DNA of 5,463 nt, from NCBI GenBank assembly GCA_050247895.1, contig JBFWTJ010000253.1, positions 1 to 5,463 on the forward strand, given 5' to 3'. The notes under the pieces were generated by a model. That model saw only the letters and a list, made by a program, of their open reading frames with translations. It was not told where the DNA came from and made no database searches. Positions 4,897 to 5,463 of this stretch are shown in pieces. How positions within the stretch are numbered: the first letter of the stretch is position 1; each line of letters begins with the position of its first letter. Source of the DNA: CAVPEW01 sp050247895. Its GTDB lineage: Bacteria > Actinomycetota > Acidimicrobiia > Acidimicrobiales > VFJN01. The position numbers were made by a program, and so were the translations under genes.

Positions 4897-5463
4897 ACCG
4901 GCCTGCGCGGCCCCCTCCGCCACGGCCGCGTGGACCGAGGGCCTGGCCCGGCGGCCCGGCGTGCCCAAGCCCGATCCCGTCGTGGTGGCCTCGGAGGTCC
5001 GCCGCTCCTTCGGCGGGCTCGTCGCCGTCGACGTCGCGCACCTCGAGGTCCAGCGGGGGGCGATCACCGCCCTCATCGGCCCCAACGGCGCGGGGAAGAC
5101 CACGCTCTTCAACATCCTCACCGGCTTCGACCAGGGCGCCACCGGCCGGTGGTCGCTCCGGCGCGACGGGTGTGCCGTGCCCCTGGCCGGCGTCCCCGCC
5201 CACCGGGTGGCCCGGCTCGGGATGGTGCGGACGTTCCAGCTCACCCGGTCGCTCGGCCGGCTGCGGGTGGTCGACAACGTGAAGCTCGGCGCGACGGGCC
5301 AGGTCGGCGAGTCCCTGCTGGGCAGCCTCCGGCGCCGTAGGTGGCGCCGGCAGGACCAGGACGTCGAACGCCGGGCGGACGAGCTCCTGGCCCGGTTCCG
5401 GCTGGACCACATGCGCGACGAGCTCGCCGGCGAGCTGTCGGGGGGCCAGCATATCGGAAGAGC
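4883..5463 (+). CDS. livG: Branched-chain amino acid-type ABC transporter ATP-binding protein LivG (3' truncated)
   Basis: The frame is open from GTG 4883 to the window end, about 189 reliable residues out of a usual 250 or more. The ABC ATPase domain begins near residue 35. Walker A is GPNGAGKTT (66-74), the Q-loop is MVRTFQ (114-119) in the RTFQ form typical of LivG, and the signature LSGGQ is at 185-189. Walker B, the D-loop and the H-loop are beyond the edge. The protein would couple ATP hydrolysis to import through LivH/LivM at the inner face of the membrane, usually with LivF as partner, which is expected just downstream. The first 34 residues are an Ala/Pro-rich extension not typical of LivG; if the true start is GTG 4961 it would be mostly removed, but the AGGGAGG 9 bases before 4883 favours the long form. 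The last codons (from about 5451) are probably adapter sequence, not gene. Confidence 0.9.
   Translation, partial: MPVVEPACAAPSATAAWTEGLARRPGVPKPDPVVVASEVRRSFGGLVAVDVAHLEVQRGAITALIGPNGAGKTTLFNILTGFDQGATGRWSLRRDGCAVPLAGVPAHRVARLGMVRTFQLTRSLGRLRVVDNVKLGATGQVGESLLGSLRRRRWRRQDQDVERRADELLARFRLDHMRDELAGELSGGQHIGR
5453..5463. other. Illumina adapter remnant at the contig end
   Basis: The last 11 bases, ATCGGAAGAGC, are identical to bases 3-13 of the common Illumina TruSeq adapter start (AGATCGGAAGAGC). They follow the livG LSGGQ signature, where family members continue with Arg/Lys and a leucine-rich helix; the read-through HIGRA does not fit. The stretch is also less GC-rich than the rest. It should be treated as non-biological. 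Confidence 0.85.

Noticed and set aside
4368..5340. Plus-strand open frames at 4368-5282 and 4930-5340 overlapping livM and livG.
   Set aside because: The true livG frame, open from 4883 to the window end, contains Walker A, Q-loop and LSGGQ; these other frames are low-complexity shadows.
3739..5412. A 557-codon minus-strand open frame opposite the end of livH, livM and livG.
   Set aside because: Its composition is a low-complexity mirror of the coding strand, with no motif, and all of it is covered by clear transporter genes.
4883..5463. livG as a broken pseudogene, because it ends without Walker B.
   Set aside because: The frame is intact up to the contig end and the final bases are adapter, so the truncation is technical.

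Overview
The window reads as a stretch of a very GC-rich genome (clearly above 70 % G+C by eye, almost all third codon positions G or C), with GTG and TTG starts, short intergenic gaps and all genes on the + strand. This suggests an actinobacterium, possibly a deep-branching class such as Acidimicrobiia; the placement is an inference from composition and gene content, since there is no rRNA or marker gene. Both ends cut through genes, and the last 11 bases equal the common Illumina adapter sequence, so the right edge looks like the physical end of a short-read (probably metagenomic) contig.

Layout: (1) 1-921, the 3' part of an FtsH-like gene: the zinc peptidase (M41) domain with an HEACH active site, the AAA module lying upstream of the window. 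(2) 977-1780, a class I SAM-dependent methyltransferase of unknown substrate. (3) 1836-2525, chdC/hemQ, coproheme decarboxylase, the last step of the coproporphyrin-dependent haem pathway, with the distal glutamine typical of Firmicutes enzymes. (4) 2573-5463, the start of a branched-chain amino acid type (HAAT/Liv family) ABC importer operon: livH-like permease with an unusual secreted beta-domain at its N-terminus, livM-like permease, and a 3'-truncated livG-like ATPase. Coupling is tight: 2 bases between livH and livM and a 14-base overlap between livM and livG. The livF partner and the substrate-binding protein are not in the window.

Intergenic regions are all under 60 bases. Two carry inverted repeats and promoter-like -10 hexamers, in front of chdC and livH. 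No tRNA, rRNA, CRISPR, insertion sequence or attachment site was seen.

The genes are mostly conventional. The points that merit a second look are the beta-domain/LivH fusion, the conflict over the livH start (a strong Shine-Dalgarno plus ATG lies one base out of frame with the gene), the Firmicutes-type active site of ChdC, and the adapter residue at the contig end. I do not see convincing evidence of a wholly new system.
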